NCBI GenBank assembly: GCA_029204225.1
Contig: CM055093.1
Span: 29,959,777 to 30,023,776, forward strand
Length of the DNA: 64,000 nt
DNA from: Diphasiastrum complanatum
Lineage: Eukaryota > Streptophyta > Lycopodiopsida > Lycopodiales > Lycopodiaceae
Direction: 5' to 3'
The notes below the pieces were generated by a model. The model was given only the letters and a program-made list of their open reading frames with translations, had not been told where the DNA came from and made no database searches. The translations under genes were made by a program, and so were the position numbers. Positions 22,545 to 34,538 of this stretch are shown here, piece after piece; position 1 is the stretch's first letter; every line of letters starts with the position of its first letter.

Positions 22545-22960
22545 GCAGATTCCGACGTGGGCGTCCGACGTATGTTCAAAAATTTCATAATCTATCGCAA
22601 TCCGACACGTCGAAGTCCGACGTCCCAGTAAAAAATCCAAAAATCAGAGTCTAGCGATCGAGAAATATGGGCGGCAACCAATTTTTGAAAGGCACATCGG
22701 AATTTGACATGTCAGATTATGACATGAAGACATGGATATGACTTGCCATAGTTTAAAAAAAAAAATGTGTAATCCGACGTGGATGTCGGAATCCGACGGA
22801 CGTTGAAATCCGACGTCCACGTCGGCAATCCATAAAGCCTATCCACGACATCTGGCAACTGTTGTCAGGGCCTGAGTGGGCACAGACATCAGATTCTGAC
22901 GTTTTTGGAGGACGTCGAAATCTGACGTCTGTTTCAATCGTTGAATTCGCGCGATCCAAT
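22545..22960. repeat. Cluster of TCCGACGT / ACGTCGGA words
   Basis: CpG-containing octamers of the form TCCGACGT and its reverse complement, plus one-base variants, recur about a dozen times in 400 bases in both orientations (for example near 22555, 22575, 22620, 22780, 22810 and 22910). Locally they form palindromes such as GTCGGAATCCGAC. The 105-codon minus-strand frame here is probably a consequence of the repeats. Confidence 0.6.
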
Positions 22961-23183
22961 GCCTTCTCTCTCACTTTGTTCTTTGCAGATTTGAACGTCT
23001 TTGGAGCAATTGAGGGCGATTGAAGACCAATGCTTGAGAGCTTGAAGATCAGTACTTGAGGGTACTTCAAGATCAGTGCTTGAAGATCATTGTTTGAGGT
23101 TGGTGCTTGATTTTTGTTTGTTTGTTTGAGGTTGGTGTTTGTTTGTTTGTTTTAAGAAAAGATAGAGAGTGTGAAACATAAAA

Positions 23184-24330
<1,147 letters not shown>

Positions 24331-24689
24331 TTAGGTAATAGACAAATAGATATACATAGAGTTAAGAAAACACAGTTTAAACACCCGACCGGATCAATCA
24401 CCATAGCACAATGTCAAGTGCAACAAGACCACATAATTGCTCTCCTCAAACTATATATTCAACTGACTCTTAAGTACAAAGATAAGTTGCTTAAAAACAC
24501 TCAAAGGGCTCGTAAAAGAAAGATGGCCCGATAACTCTAGAACTAAGCACACGTGGTGCTGTCGAAATAAGAAAGCACTGTATAAGTCGATCATTGCTAT
24601 TTTAACTCTCTCCCTCAATGATCAACGTCACTTTTTATTTTAGAGTTTACTCTATTCATGGAACATACCTCCATGATAGTATTACAAGT

Positions 24690-25450
24690 AAAGGCTTTTT
24701 ACATGACCAGATCTAAGCCAAGTTTGGCTCTAAAAGTCTCAAACTTTTCTTTACTTAAAGCTTTCGTAAATATATCAGCAACTTGTAATAACGTAGAACA
24801 ATGTACAATACTTATATTTTCAGATTGTAACTTTTCATGCACAAAGTGATATTTTACTTCAATGTGTTTTGTCCTTGCGTGAAAGATAGGATTTTTTAGC
24901 CAATTGTATTCCACTTTGATTGTCACAGAAAATAACAGTGGGATTTACCTGCTTCATGCCATCTCACATAACAACTTACGTAGCCAAACAACTTCTTGGG
25001 TAGCAGAACTCAACGCTTTATATTTGGCTTCTGTGGAAGAAAGAGAAATAGTATCTTGCTTCTTGCTAGACCATGAAAAACAACCGCTACCAAAATTGAA
25101 GGCATACATGTTGTTGACTTTCTATTATCTATACTTCCTGCCCAATCAGCATCAACATAACCTTGCAACTTAGGTAAAATACTTTGTCTTTTGTAGATTA
25201 GACCAAGGTTAGGTGTACCTTTCACATAGCTCAAAATCCTTTTTGCAGCTTTCCAATGGTCCATAGTGGGTGATGACATGAATTGGCTAATCAAACTTAT
25301 AGCATAGTAGATATCAGGACGTGTAGTCGTAAGGTATATCAAAATTCCAACTAGCTGACAAAATAGTGTAGCATCAACATGTGCACTATCATCAATACGA
25401 GATAATTTCTTACCAGCTTCGCAAGGGGTTGTGAAAAATTGCCTACATTG
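24690..25450 (-). pseudogene. Copia RT C-terminus and RNase H remnant (element C)
   Basis: Minus strand. An RT end with the YLTTTRPDI signature (about 25340) leads into the connection and the RNase H start with the YVDADWAG block (about 25140), then a shifted frame with the IFHARTKHIEVKYHFVHEK block (about 24870) and the VADIFTKALS tail (about 24760). This is the C-terminal quarter of a copia Pol. At least two frameshifts and the missing upstream part make it a pseudogene. The sequence differs enough from D, G and H to be another lineage. No LTR could be bounded. Microsatellites lie to its right in the minus-strand downstream direction. Confidence 0.8.
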
Positions 25451-25675
25451 GCAAATCTAGCCATGTAGAATATTGTACATTTTGGCAATATTGTTTGTTG
25501 GTTACTTGAATGGCCAAAGTGCCACTTGTACATACACACCTAAAGTAGGTTACCACGAGTCAAGAGGAGTGGTTGTGTCCATTTGGTAGTGATTCCTACT
25601 TTGTAGGATCTAGACCATGATTTATGATGAGATTTGTACCTACCATGCACCTACCAAGCATGACTCTTGGATCTA

Positions 25676-25891
25676 GGCTAGGGTTTTCACATTAGGGCAA
25701 GAAAGTGGAGTCTACTTCCTTATTACATGCTGGATTTTCACCTAACTTTGCAAAGGAAGTGTGTTTTACTATGTATTCCCATTCTCTATAGTGAGAAGAT
25801 AGAAACTTTTTGGAGCCTCAAGGAGAAACTCGAGTTTCCTCTCATTGTATGGTGATTACTCTTGATTTCCAATGAAACCCAGCTTTGGCAC
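25676..25891. repeat. Dispersed direct repeat, copy 2
   Basis: Matches 1-215. It ends immediately before the LTR end of element B, so it may represent the 5-prime portion of that LTR or a sequence joined to it. Confidence 0.85.
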
Positions 25892-25893
25892 TT

Positions 25894-26104
25894 TGTAAAC
25901 ACTGTCTACAGGCCATACTGCAGCCTTATTTCCACACGTGTGGAGTTGGATTATACTAATTGATCAATGCTTTGATTGTCTCTACTTGTTTCCTATCAAG
26001 CTGCTAAACTAGATCTTGTTTTCTGATGACTAGTTTTTGATAGATTGTTTAACAAGCATACAATCAAAGATCCATTTATGGTCCTTAGTACTGTACTTTT
26101 CACA
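25894..26104 (+). repeat. Element B 5-prime LTR, at least its end
   Basis: Ends TACTTTTCACA and abuts a canonical PBS. It contains CACACGTGTG at 25933-25942. It resembles the last part of the 832-bp LTR F (shared GGTCC...TGTACTTTT...CACA). The start is uncertain: a TG at 25894 gives only 211 bp, so the LTR may be truncated or may include the repeat at 25676. Confidence 0.6.
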
Positions 26105-26117
26105 TGGTATCAGAGCC
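26105..26117 (+). other. Element B primer-binding site
   Basis: TGGTATCAGAGCC directly follows the LTR. It is complementary to initiator tRNA-Met. Confidence 0.9.
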
Positions 26118-26742
26118 AAGTACAAGGCCATTGATCTGTGTTTGAATCTAATCCAGTTTTAGCAGGTTTTGGTGCAAAAGGCTAGTATTGGAAGGGCGAG
26201 CTGGTATCCAGGTTTTGGTGAGGAGATTTGATCCCAAACTTTTTCAGGATCAAAATCCGTACTGTTCACACGTGTGGGCATCTCTGAACCAGCATTTAAT
26301 AACCCATATTCATTGGATCATAGAAAATTCATCTGGTGTCAATTTGATGTAATTTTTGGTGCAAATCCTAGGATAAGTTACCAAGATCACTTGCCATTGA
26401 TTAGTTTTGAATCTGTTTCATGAAAACTAATTAATATAGGCTGATTTTAGACCTTCTTAAAGTGGAAACCAGGTCTTGAAAGTACATCAAAGTGAATGAG
26501 AGAGAGAGAGAGAGAGTCAGTTTTTGTCCAAGAATAGCCAAGATTGGCAAGACTTGCTTGAGTGTAGTTTTCATCTCATCTTATCTTCATTCCAGCTTTG
26601 TGAAGGAGTAATAGAACTGTGACTACAAATCCATCTGTTGGATTAGAAGTCAACACTTGAGTGAAACACTACAAGTTAGAAACCTTTGTGAGTTTCAGGT
26701 CCAAACAAAATTATATCTTTTGTTGAGAATCTTGCTAGTAAG
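26118..26742 (+). other. Element B leader
   Basis: Non-coding leader between PBS and gag. CACACGTGTG lies at 26267-26276, about 160 nt after the PBS. A short GA run lies at 26499-26516. Confidence 0.7.
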
Positions 26743-27963
26743 ATGGGATCAGTGGGAGCCTACCTTCTAGAAGCTAGTGAGAGGTTAAATTCTACCAATT
26801 ATGCTATTTGGAAAGTGAGGATGGAGTCACTAATGGTGCTCCAGGATCTTTATGAGTTTCTTATAGATGATGAAGATGAACCTCTAGGTGCACAGGAATT
26901 AGTGAGATACAAGAAGAGGTCTAGGCTTGCACTTAACTGTATTAAGATGAATGTAAGCAATGATCTTTTAAGAGAAGTATCATCATGTAAGAGTGCTAAA
27001 GAGGCTTGGGAGTCTTTAAAATCTATCTATGAGTCTAGTAACACTTCGAGGGTTCTCATGCTTAGGAATCAGATTTTACAAAGCATGAAGAGGAGTGATG
27101 CGAGTGCACAAGATTATGTGCTAAGAATCAAGTCTCTCAATAGGGAGTTAGCTTCCATTGGAGAGAAAATTCAAGATAGTGAGCTTGTTCAGATTGTCCT
27201 CAATGGTCTAGGGAGTGGCTTTACAAATTTGGTCCAAAGCTTTGCAATCCAAGACACTTTGCCTACTATAGAAAAGCTACACAGTGTATTAGTAGCTGAA
27301 GAGTGTAGGATGTTACATACCAATGCAAGAATGAATGCTATTTCTCTGCAGGATGGTGATGAGAAAGCTAATTTCTCATTCAAAAGCAAGAAGAAGACCA
27401 ATGGCAAGAAGAAGCACTTCAAGGAGACCAAGGAGGAGGATGAGGCCTCAAGCTCAAAGGGCAAGATCAAAGACAAGTCCAAGTACAAATGTTTTTTTTG
27501 TGGAAAGAAAGGACATTTTGCATCAAAATGTCTCAAGAAGAAGAAGGCACAAGAGAGCAAACAAAGCAACATTGCACATCAGGAGGAGGAGGAGGATGAA
27601 GAGTCATCCTTGATGGTTTCCAACAAACCACCATCATCCAAGAGCAACACCAATGATTCTTGGTGGATTGATAGTGGGGCAAGTTCCCACATGACATATC
27701 AAAAGGACATATTCTACACTTTACTTTCTTACAATGATTTACATAGATCAATCTATACTACAAGTAGTCAAGAATGTAAGATAAGTGGAATAGGAACAAT
27801 TCCCTTGTATGTGGGATCATCCAAAAGGATGAATCTTGATAATGTTCTTTATGTTCCTAAGCTAACCAAGAATCTGCTTAGTGTTGGCCAGTTAATGGAT
27901 AATGGCCTAGATGTACAATTTAAGCATGGAGTTGTTCCATCCTTAGTAATGATGAATCTATAG
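26743..27963 (+). CDS. gag-pol: Copia Gag-protease, truncated (element B)
   Basis: A 406-codon frame. Residues about 8-200 are copia Gag with the STNYAIWKVRMESL signature. A Lys/Ser-rich basic linker leads to an intact CCHC knuckle at residues 250-263 (C250, C253, H258, C263). A Glu-rich spacer follows, then an aspartic protease with WWIDSGASSHM (catalytic Asp310) and the NVLYVPKLTKNLLSVGQL block. The frame stops where Gag-pre-integrase should continue; that block (GFKQGRLVKLDAN type) is visible just downstream in another frame to about 28045. There the element breaks and joins an unrelated copia RT end. Integrase and most of RT are absent, so this is the 5-prime third of a once complete copia Pol polyprotein. 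The ATG start matches that of element H gag. Confidence 0.85.
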   Translation: MGSVGAYLLEASERLNSTNYAIWKVRMESLMVLQDLYEFLIDDEDEPLGAQELVRYKKRSRLALNCIKMNVSNDLLREVSSCKSAKEAWESLKSIYESSNTSRVLMLRNQILQSMKRSDASAQDYVLRIKSLNRELASIGEKIQDSELVQIVLNGLGSGFTNLVQSFAIQDTLPTIEKLHSVLVAEECRMLHTNARMNAISLQDGDEKANFSFKSKKKTNGKKKHFKETKEEDEASSSKGKIKDKSKYKCFFCGKKGHFASKCLKKKKAQESKQSNIAHQEEEEDEESSLMVSNKPPSSKSNTNDSWWIDSGASSHMTYQKDIFYTLLSYNDLHRSIYTTSSQECKISGIGTIPLYVGSSKRMNLDNVLYVPKLTKNLLSVGQLMDNGLDVQFKHGVVPSLVMMNL

Positions 27964-28049
27964 CCAAAGGCTTTAAGCAAGGTAGATTGGTTAAGCTTGA
28001 TGCTAATGTTGCAGTGGAGAGTGTTAACTTGGCAAAGAATTGGGAGTCT

Positions 28050-28690
28050 GATGTACCTTACGGTTTGCACGAGACCCGATTTAGATATTTTTGTTTGTGC
28101 ACTTAGTCAATTTTCCTCCAATCTTGGTGAAGCGAATCCTCCAATACTTATATGGCACCTATAGTTTGGGGTTGATCTACGAAAGTGAGATTGATTTTAT
28201 CCTTAAATACTACAATGATGCAAGTTGGGCTAGCTACAAAGATGACAACAAGTTGATAACAGGTGGATGTTCAATACTATGTGGAGCTGCAATTAGCTAG
28301 ACCTACAAGAAGTAGACATTGTAGCTCAGTCTTCATGCGAAGTAGAATATGTGGCAGCTTCAAAGGTGACGAATGAGATAATATGGCTGAAAATGATGCC
28401 GAAAGGGATTGGCATACTGCATCAAGACCCCTCCATCATGAAGATGGATTCTCAGAGTGCTATTTACTTAGTCCAGAATCCGGTCATTTATTCAAAAACT
28501 AAGCATATACCTCATAAGTATCATCACATGTGAGATCTGATCTCGAAAAAAACAACTTTATGTCAAATTTGTGACATCAGAAGATATGATTGCGAACCTC
28601 CTGACCAAGCCGTTGGACAAGCCACTGTGTATAAAACACAAAAGATCAATAGGAGTAGGATTAAAGAAAAAAAATTATATCATTCAAGAT
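28050..28690 (+). pseudogene. Copia RT end and RNase H remnant of a different lineage
   Basis: After the abrupt end of element B, a frame with the VCTRPDLDIF motif (RT end) leads to RILQYLYGT and the NDASWASYKDDNK block of RNase H, then an in-frame stop near 28300, an EYVAASK block, and the KMDSQSAIYL and KTKHIPHKYHH motifs. Several stops and frameshifts are present. The wording differs from elements C, D, G and H, so it belongs to a separate copia lineage joined to B by recombination or deletion. Confidence 0.75.
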
Positions 28691-28972
28691 GGAGAGTTGG
28701 GGATGGTGAATGTGAGAAATTCAACTAGTTTAGTCATATTTGCTACATTTGTTTATATGGCATTTGAGGCCAATTTCATATTAGACTTAAAAGTTGACTT
28801 TTCAAAGTTATATTACTCTAAATGCATTTGAATAAACACTTTTGGAAAGTATGGGAAATGTAGGAGTCAAGTTTGAGTAGATTAAAATTTGAATGTTGGG
28901 TACATTGAATCTAGTCCTAAAAATAGTAGGGTTTTTCATATTGGAGAGGGTTTTGGAACTACTATAAAAGGA

Positions 28973-28980
28973 TGTAACTC
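28973..28980 (+). promoter_or_regulatory. TATA box in LTR-like region
   Basis: TATAAAAG lies about 20 bases upstream of the (CT)n tract, in an LTR-like setting. Confidence 0.5.
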
Positions 28981-28993
28981 ATGGATAGAGAGG

Positions 28994-28996
<3 letters not shown>

Positions 28997-29070
<74 letters not shown>
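28997..29070. repeat. (CT)n microsatellite
   Basis: Pure CT dinucleotides just downstream of a TATA box. Confidence 0.97.
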
Positions 29071-29073
<3 letters not shown>

Positions 29074-29405
29074 CTCATTCATGCTTATACATGGTTCTCT
29101 TGGGTTCTACTATCCATTGGTGCACTATACTTGTGATATCTTACAATTCTATGTGTAGAATGATCATTAATTCCTATTTTCATATCCACATGTGAAATAT
29201 AGTAGCTTACTATAATTATATGAACAACAACAATATGTTATATTTTGGTTCATGTTTGATCAAGATCTATTAGATTTTGCATCTCATTCTTAGAGTAGAT
29301 GCTGATTTTTCTACATTGGCAAGATTGGTGATATGTTGCCAATTTTTGGATCATCGGAAAAGCTTAAGTGGTGGCTATTAGACTGGATATCAAGTTTTTT
29401 GGCAT

Positions 29406-30700
29406 TTGCATGTAGATCTTGAAATAGCCAATGATAGGCTTACCTCAAATAACTATTCATTGTGGAAAGTGAGTATGGAATCACTTCTTGAGATGAATGA
29501 TGTTTTGGATATTGTTGTAGGTTTGGAGGAGAGACCAACAACACAACAAGATCAATTGAGATATGACAAGAGGGCCAAAAGGGCTCTACACATGATAAAG
29601 ATGAATGTTACCAATGAGCTTAGAGAGTTGTTTGCATCTCCCATTCCATCTCAAGAAAATTTGGATCAAAAGGGTTCATCATCACAAGGATTGAATCATT
29701 TTTGACATTGCACAGATTCTCCTGCTCAGACACGTGTGAAGGACAATCCAATTCATTTTGGTGGTTCTCTTCCATGTGTGATTCAAATCTAGAGCTTGAT
29801 AGATTTATTGATGATTTCACAAGATATACATGGCTATATCTTCTTTCTTCTAAATCTTTGATGTATGATAACTTCCTAATATTCAAAGAATATGTTGAGA
29901 AGCAATTCTCATTCAAGATCAAGGCTTTGAGGTGTGATGGAGGAGGAGAGTATATCTCCAACAAATTCCATGACTACTGTGAGAAATAAGGTATGAAGAG
30001 GGAGTTCTCTTAAAATGCTTACTCACTATCTCAAAATGGAATGGCCAAGAGGTAAAGTAGATCCTTATGTGAGTGTGCAAAGGCCATAAGGATTGAAGCA
30101 TCTTTGCTTAAAGACTTTGGGGAGAGGCCATAAATTGTGCAAATTATCTTTGCAATTAACTCCCACATCTTGCTCTTGAAGGAAGGACACCCTATGAGGT
30201 CTTATTCAAAAATAGGCCTAAGGTTAATCATCTTAGAGTATGTGGCACTATTTGCTTTCTACATGTTCCCTTGGAAACAAGGAAGAAGGATGATCCATGC
30301 TCTAGCAAAGGGATCATGGTTGGATATTCATCCACCAAAAAGGCCTATAGAGATTCTGTACTCTCTACTTCACAAGTGATTGAAAGTAGAGATGTTATAT
30401 TCCATCCAACAAGCACATCATTGGATCCAAGTGGGTATTTCGAATCAAGTATAACCAAGATGGCACCATCAACAAGTACAAGGCAAGATTATGCACCAAA
30501 GGGATTTGCTCAGTTCCATTGACTTGATTATGAAGAGACCTTTGAATCCGTTTCAAAGATGGTGACAATAAGGATTCTTATATCTCTTGCTACATATTTC
30601 AAGTGGAAGGTGTTCCAATTAGATATTTCTAATACATTTCTCAATGGCTATCTTCAAGAGGAAATCTATATGGATTAACCTCATGGATTCATCAAGGATG
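29406..30700 (+). pseudogene. Rearranged copia gag-integrase remnant (element D, 5-prime half)
   Basis: About 75 codons of Gag N-terminus (29406-29630, SNNYSLWKVSMESLL type) are followed by about 150 bases resembling the leader of element E (29650-29805, including CACGTGTG at 29731). Then comes an integrase core starting at FIDDFTRYTW (29806) with the D-G-G-G-E-Y block near 29940 and a degraded SLCECAKA stretch near 30070. After 30250 the post-integrase RKKDDP...GYSSTKKAY and SRDVIFHP blocks appear, then the first RT block (FNEF-like LDISNTFLNGYLQEEIY near 30630) with an in-frame stop. Protease, knuckle and part of integrase are missing. It joins the open RT frame at 30709. Confidence 0.75.
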
Positions 30701-30708
30701 AATCAAAA

Positions 30709-31830
30709 GTGTGCTTTCTTTTCAAAAGTCTTTATGGACTCAATCAAACACCAAGATCTTGGTATGAGAGACTCAATTCTTTTCTTATCTTACTAGGATT
30801 CACTCTTAGTGACTATGATCCTTCTATGTATCTAAAGCTTGTTGCTAGTGATATTGTTATTCTTCTCATCTATGTAGATGACATTATCCTATGTGGAAGT
30901 TGTATCAAATTAATTGAAGAAACCAAAATAGCACTTGGAAAAGAGTTTAAGATGCAAAATCTAGGAGAGATCCATTATATCTTAGGCCTAGAGATTGACT
31001 TTCATGATAATTATGTTTTTATTTGTCAATCTAGATATGCTCTTGCTATGTTGAAAAAATTTCATATGGAAAGTTGTAAGGGCATTGATACACCAATGGA
31101 GCACATTGTAAAAGATCCTAATAAAGGTGATGAAAGATCCTTCGAGTACATCACACTTTTTAGGAGTCTTATTGGCTCCTTGATATGGCTTACCATCACT
31201 AGGCCCGACTTCAGCTATTGTGTGCACAAGTTGAGCCAATCTATGCAAGATCCAAAGATCCAACATTGGAAGATGGCCAAGAGGGTGCTAAGGTATATAT
31301 CTTCATCACATAATTATGGTTTACTTTACAAGAGTGAAAATTTATCTATTATTGGCTACTCGGATTCAGACTTTGCAAGTGATAAGGTGGATCGAAAGAC
31401 CACAAGTGCTTACACTATCTTTTTTGGAGGAAATCTCATACCTTGGCTTTCCAAAAAACAAGATACTATCTCTCTTTCTTCTTGTGAGGCCGAGTACAAA
31501 GCACTCACTACATCAACAAAAGAAGTGCTTTGGATCAAGAGGATTCTATTGGAGCTAAAGTGCATCAAAGAGGAGGAGCTACCACTGACTTATTGTGACA
31601 ATATCTCGGCCCAAGCTCGTGCAAATAACCCAATTTTTCATGCAAGAAGCAAGCACATAGAAGTGGCACACCACTTGGTGAGAGAGAAGCTTATTGGAGG
31701 AGAGATCCATTTGGATCATATCAATTCAACATCTTGTATTGCCGATCTACTCACCAAGCCTCTATTCAAGAGTTCCTTCATCAAACATAGATCCAATCTT
31801 GGAATGATTCCAAGATCTATGCTTTTCTAG
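30709..31830 (+). CDS. pol: Copia reverse transcriptase-RNase H, open fragment (element D)
   Basis: A 373-codon open stretch of the C-terminal Pol. The RT thumb/palm shows SLYGLNQTPRSWYERL, catalytic YVDD at residues 55-58 and the LGLEI block. The connection has TRPDFSYCVHKLSQ. RNase H shows GYSDSDFASD, LSSCEAEYKAL, YCDN and the HARSKHIEVAHH and ADLLTKPL tail. All RT and RNase H catalytic acids are present. It would normally be processed from a polyprotein; upstream parts are broken, so this copy has no autonomous initiation. The true frame starts upstream of the ATG at 30709. A PPT and LTR follow. Confidence 0.9.
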   Translation: MCFLFKSLYGLNQTPRSWYERLNSFLILLGFTLSDYDPSMYLKLVASDIVILLIYVDDIILCGSCIKLIEETKIALGKEFKMQNLGEIHYILGLEIDFHDNYVFICQSRYALAMLKKFHMESCKGIDTPMEHIVKDPNKGDERSFEYITLFRSLIGSLIWLTITRPDFSYCVHKLSQSMQDPKIQHWKMAKRVLRYISSSHNYGLLYKSENLSIIGYSDSDFASDKVDRKTTSAYTIFFGGNLIPWLSKKQDTISLSSCEAEYKALTTSTKEVLWIKRILLELKCIKEEELPLTYCDNISAQARANNPIFHARSKHIEVAHHLVREKLIGGEIHLDHINSTSCIADLLTKPLFKSSFIKHRSNLGMIPRSMLF

Positions 31831-31853
31831 ATTGGATATCTTTCTAGGAGGAG

Positions 31854-32575
31854 TGTGAAAATTATAGAAAGTTATCTATCATAACATTAGGAGTTTGCTA
31901 AGTTTTCAAGCATCTTTGTGTAGGATTTGGATAAAGCCAAAATTGACAAAGATGGCAAAATGGTCAATTTCCACATGTAAAGCCACAATTTGGCCAAAAG
32001 TAACTTATGATGCAAACTTGAGCTAGTTAGGCTTGTGAGTAGGCCTATGACACTTGTGTTGATGTAATTTGATGAGTGATCAAGTCAAAGTGCTGGCAAA
32101 GGTCAAAGGGTCCAATCACAATTGAGAAATCCATAAGAAGGGTCCAATAGGAATGCAAGATGGATGCACTCATCTAATAGAATCAGAGAGGCTAGGAAAA
32201 GGGGTCCAATAGGATGTAAGCATGGATCTTCATGAGTACTCCCTTTACCAATCATTATGTAATTGAGTTTTTGAACAAATTTGAGTGCAATCAAGTTTTT
32301 GTGTGTATTACCTTCTCTCTCTACCCGAGACCAACTAGTCTATTCTCTCTCTACCCAAGGAGAGGAGCTTGTTGGGACTTAGTTTTTTCATGAAGTACAA
32401 TTCCCACGTGTGAAACTACTTTGGTTATGAATGTATGCATCTAACTTTGCCTCTTTGTCTTAGATTTCATCAATTGATCTTGGATTTCAATCAATAGAAG
32501 ATCTATAGTGCAAAAGCTATTCTTAGGAGACCAATTTCACACTTTAGAGCATTCCCACACATGTGAATTATCACA
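31854..32575 (+). repeat. Element D 3-prime LTR (about 722 bp)
   Basis: Preceded by the polypurine CTAGGAGGAG. It starts TGTGAAAATT and ends TTATCACA. It contains three GGGTCCAAT-type units (32109-32215), two CTCTCTACCC phrases (about 32310-32345) and CCCACGTGTG at 32403-32412. It is colinear with LTR E at 62717-63432. It lies inside an older H-type LTR. Confidence 0.75.
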
Positions 32576-32962
32576 CTCTTGGAAAAGCATAGATTCCTAC
32601 AATCTAGGAGATAACTCCTACAATTTAGGAGATTTGACATTTGACTCAAATGAAATTTGTATACAATGGATATGGACTTTATTCTTGACATTTCACACAT
32701 GGGAGACCACTCCTACCCATGTGATATAGCATTTTCTACCACTAGAATAGTGTCAAGTGGCATAATACTACTAAACTAGTTCTTCATCAATTTAACCACT
32801 AGTTTCCAAATTAAATGAGATGTACAACCTATATGATCTGTCTAATGACTTAAGCATAGATTTCACACATGGGAATAGGTCCACACATGTCTAATGATGA
32901 TAGGTACAAGTCATTATGGTATTTACAAGATTTGATCAAGTTGGCTTTTGCCAATTCTAACA
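32576..32962 (-). repeat. Partial H-type LTR (element K)
   Basis: Matches the right half of the LTRs at 38.6-39.3 and 43.8-44.5 kb, including the CCTACAATCTAGGA phrase, and ends AATTCTAACA followed by a CTCCTCATCA polypurine complement. So in the minus sense it is a 3-prime LTR cut at 32576 by element D. Confidence 0.65.
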
Positions 32963-33694
32963 CTCCTCATCAGAACTAACTTGATAAAAGCATGATGATC
33001 TTAAGCTTGACTCCATGGGCTGAATTGGTCATCAAATATGGATCCTAACTAGTTCAAAGATGTGAAGATCAGCCAATGAGTTTGATGAAGATCCGAGATC
33101 ACCATATCCATGATAGTGCCTCCTTGATGTTGACTTCTTTGATGAACTTGGGAGCTTTGCACCATCCTAGCACTTCCAAATTTGATTCTTTCAAAATTTC
33201 ATGTAGATGCTTGACCTTGAGGCGAGTCTCCTTCATGATGTGCATGCTCCTTCTTGATGGAAATCCGAGACCTCCATGTCTCATAATGATCACAACAAAC
33301 ATGGTCATACAATGTGCACTTTCTATTATCATCAATATTACTTATGCTAGAAACTTGAGTCCCAAAATCACCACATCTTGGCATGATTTTTCTAATATTG
33401 AAATCAAAAAGTATTTCCATCTCAAGAAGGCTAACTACTTGCTTTTGGATATAAGTGTCCACTTTGGATGCTTCACTTATTCTCATAAGAAGTTTACAAC
33501 TTGCCTCTAAGACAAAAATTTACAATTTTCAACATTATGAATGAACATGTCATTTTTTATCTTAACTCAAACATCTTACTTTTGGAATCTAAAAGTTCAA
33601 TACAAGTATATCTAGAGTAATCATCAATAAAAGATACATACAATAATGCACTTTCATTAGATACTTGAGAAACAAAGTGCACATCACTATGAAT
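32963..33694 (-). pseudogene. Decayed copia interior with integrase scrap (element K)
   Basis: The minus-strand region between the H-type LTR end and LTR F. Only 33570-33694 is recognisable. It aligns with the integrase part of element H at 41590-41705 (the block before the first catalytic Asp region, including the SFIDDYSRYTW equivalent), but is full of substitutions. The rest, including the 144-codon plus-strand frame, has no recognisable motif. LTR F interrupts the integrase at 33695, with TGAAT before it. Confidence 0.5.
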
Positions 33695-34526
33695 TGTGAA
33701 AAATGCAAAAATAAGCTTGGTAGAGGCCAACAATATTGTATATAGATGAAAACACGTGTGTGGAGCCTGTTCCCACGTGTGAAACTAGTGTACTTTTCAT
33801 GTACCATAATCACATATGTTGTACATATGATTTAATTCAAGTTCTAGTGGCTAAAATGGCCAAAAACTAGTTTTCTAGATATATGACACATGGCATCAAT
33901 CTATTGATTGCATGAGCCACATCCTTTGGTTAGGTGTCATATCCCATGTGTAGAGGACAGCTCACATGTGTGGAATAAGCTGAAGTAGGCCAATTTTGAC
34001 TTCTAGAAGATTTCCAAGTAAATCTCCATATAGAAGGAAAATGGACCAAAAGTGTCCAAATAGAAGGTTTTGTCCAAGTGTCAGTTTTGCATGATGAATC
34101 ATCATATGACAAAGCACCTTCACACATGTGGGATCATAGGGATGATCAGTACCACGAGCTCCCACTTATTGTATATATAGAGCCACATTTGGCCATAATC
34201 AATATGAAACACCAATCTTGGTTTTGGAGGCAATTGTGTGTAATTCTCTCTATTTGTCTACATTTGTTTTGATTGTTTTGAGGTTCTATCATAGTGTACT
34301 TGATTTTTAGGTTGGAGTCCGTACCCTGACAGGGTTTCACACGTGTTAAACCATCAAGTACATTTACCTTCAATAAATGATTGTTATTGTTTGGATTTTA
34401 TGTCTAGAAGTGATCTAGATTGATCTTAATCTTATGTAGATTGATAGATCAAGTAAATCTAACATCCAATCCCTCTTGAGGATCAGATTAGGATCCACTC
34501 TTGGTCCATTTTGTACTTTTTTCACA
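33695..34526 (+). repeat. Element F 5-prime LTR (832 bp)
   Basis: Starts TGTGAAAAATGC and ends TTTTTTCACA, abutting a PBS. It is the inverted relative of the 831-bp LTR at 35768-36598. Palindromes AACACGTGTG (33751), CCCACGTGTG (33772) and CACACGTGTT (34338) are present, plus CACATGTG-type variants. Confidence 0.8.
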
Positions 34527-34538
34527 TGGTATCAGAGA
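34527..34538 (+). other. Element F primer-binding site
   Basis: TGGTATCAGAGA matches the initiator tRNA-Met PBS except for its last base, and abuts LTR F. Confidence 0.85.

Larger units (their letters stand above)
28700..29200 (+). repeat. Probable 3-prime LTR of the RNase H remnant
   Basis: Follows the RNase H end and a purine-rich GGAGAGTTGGGGATGG. It contains a good TATA box (TATAAAAG at 28973-28980), then a CT tract where R would start. Boundaries are not determinable without a second copy. The candidate start is TGTGAGAAATT near 28710. Confidence 0.4.

Noticed and set aside
27189-27613. Antisense and alternative-frame ORFs within the gag of element B
   Set aside because: Overlap a well-supported Gag-protease frame and have no motifs of their own.
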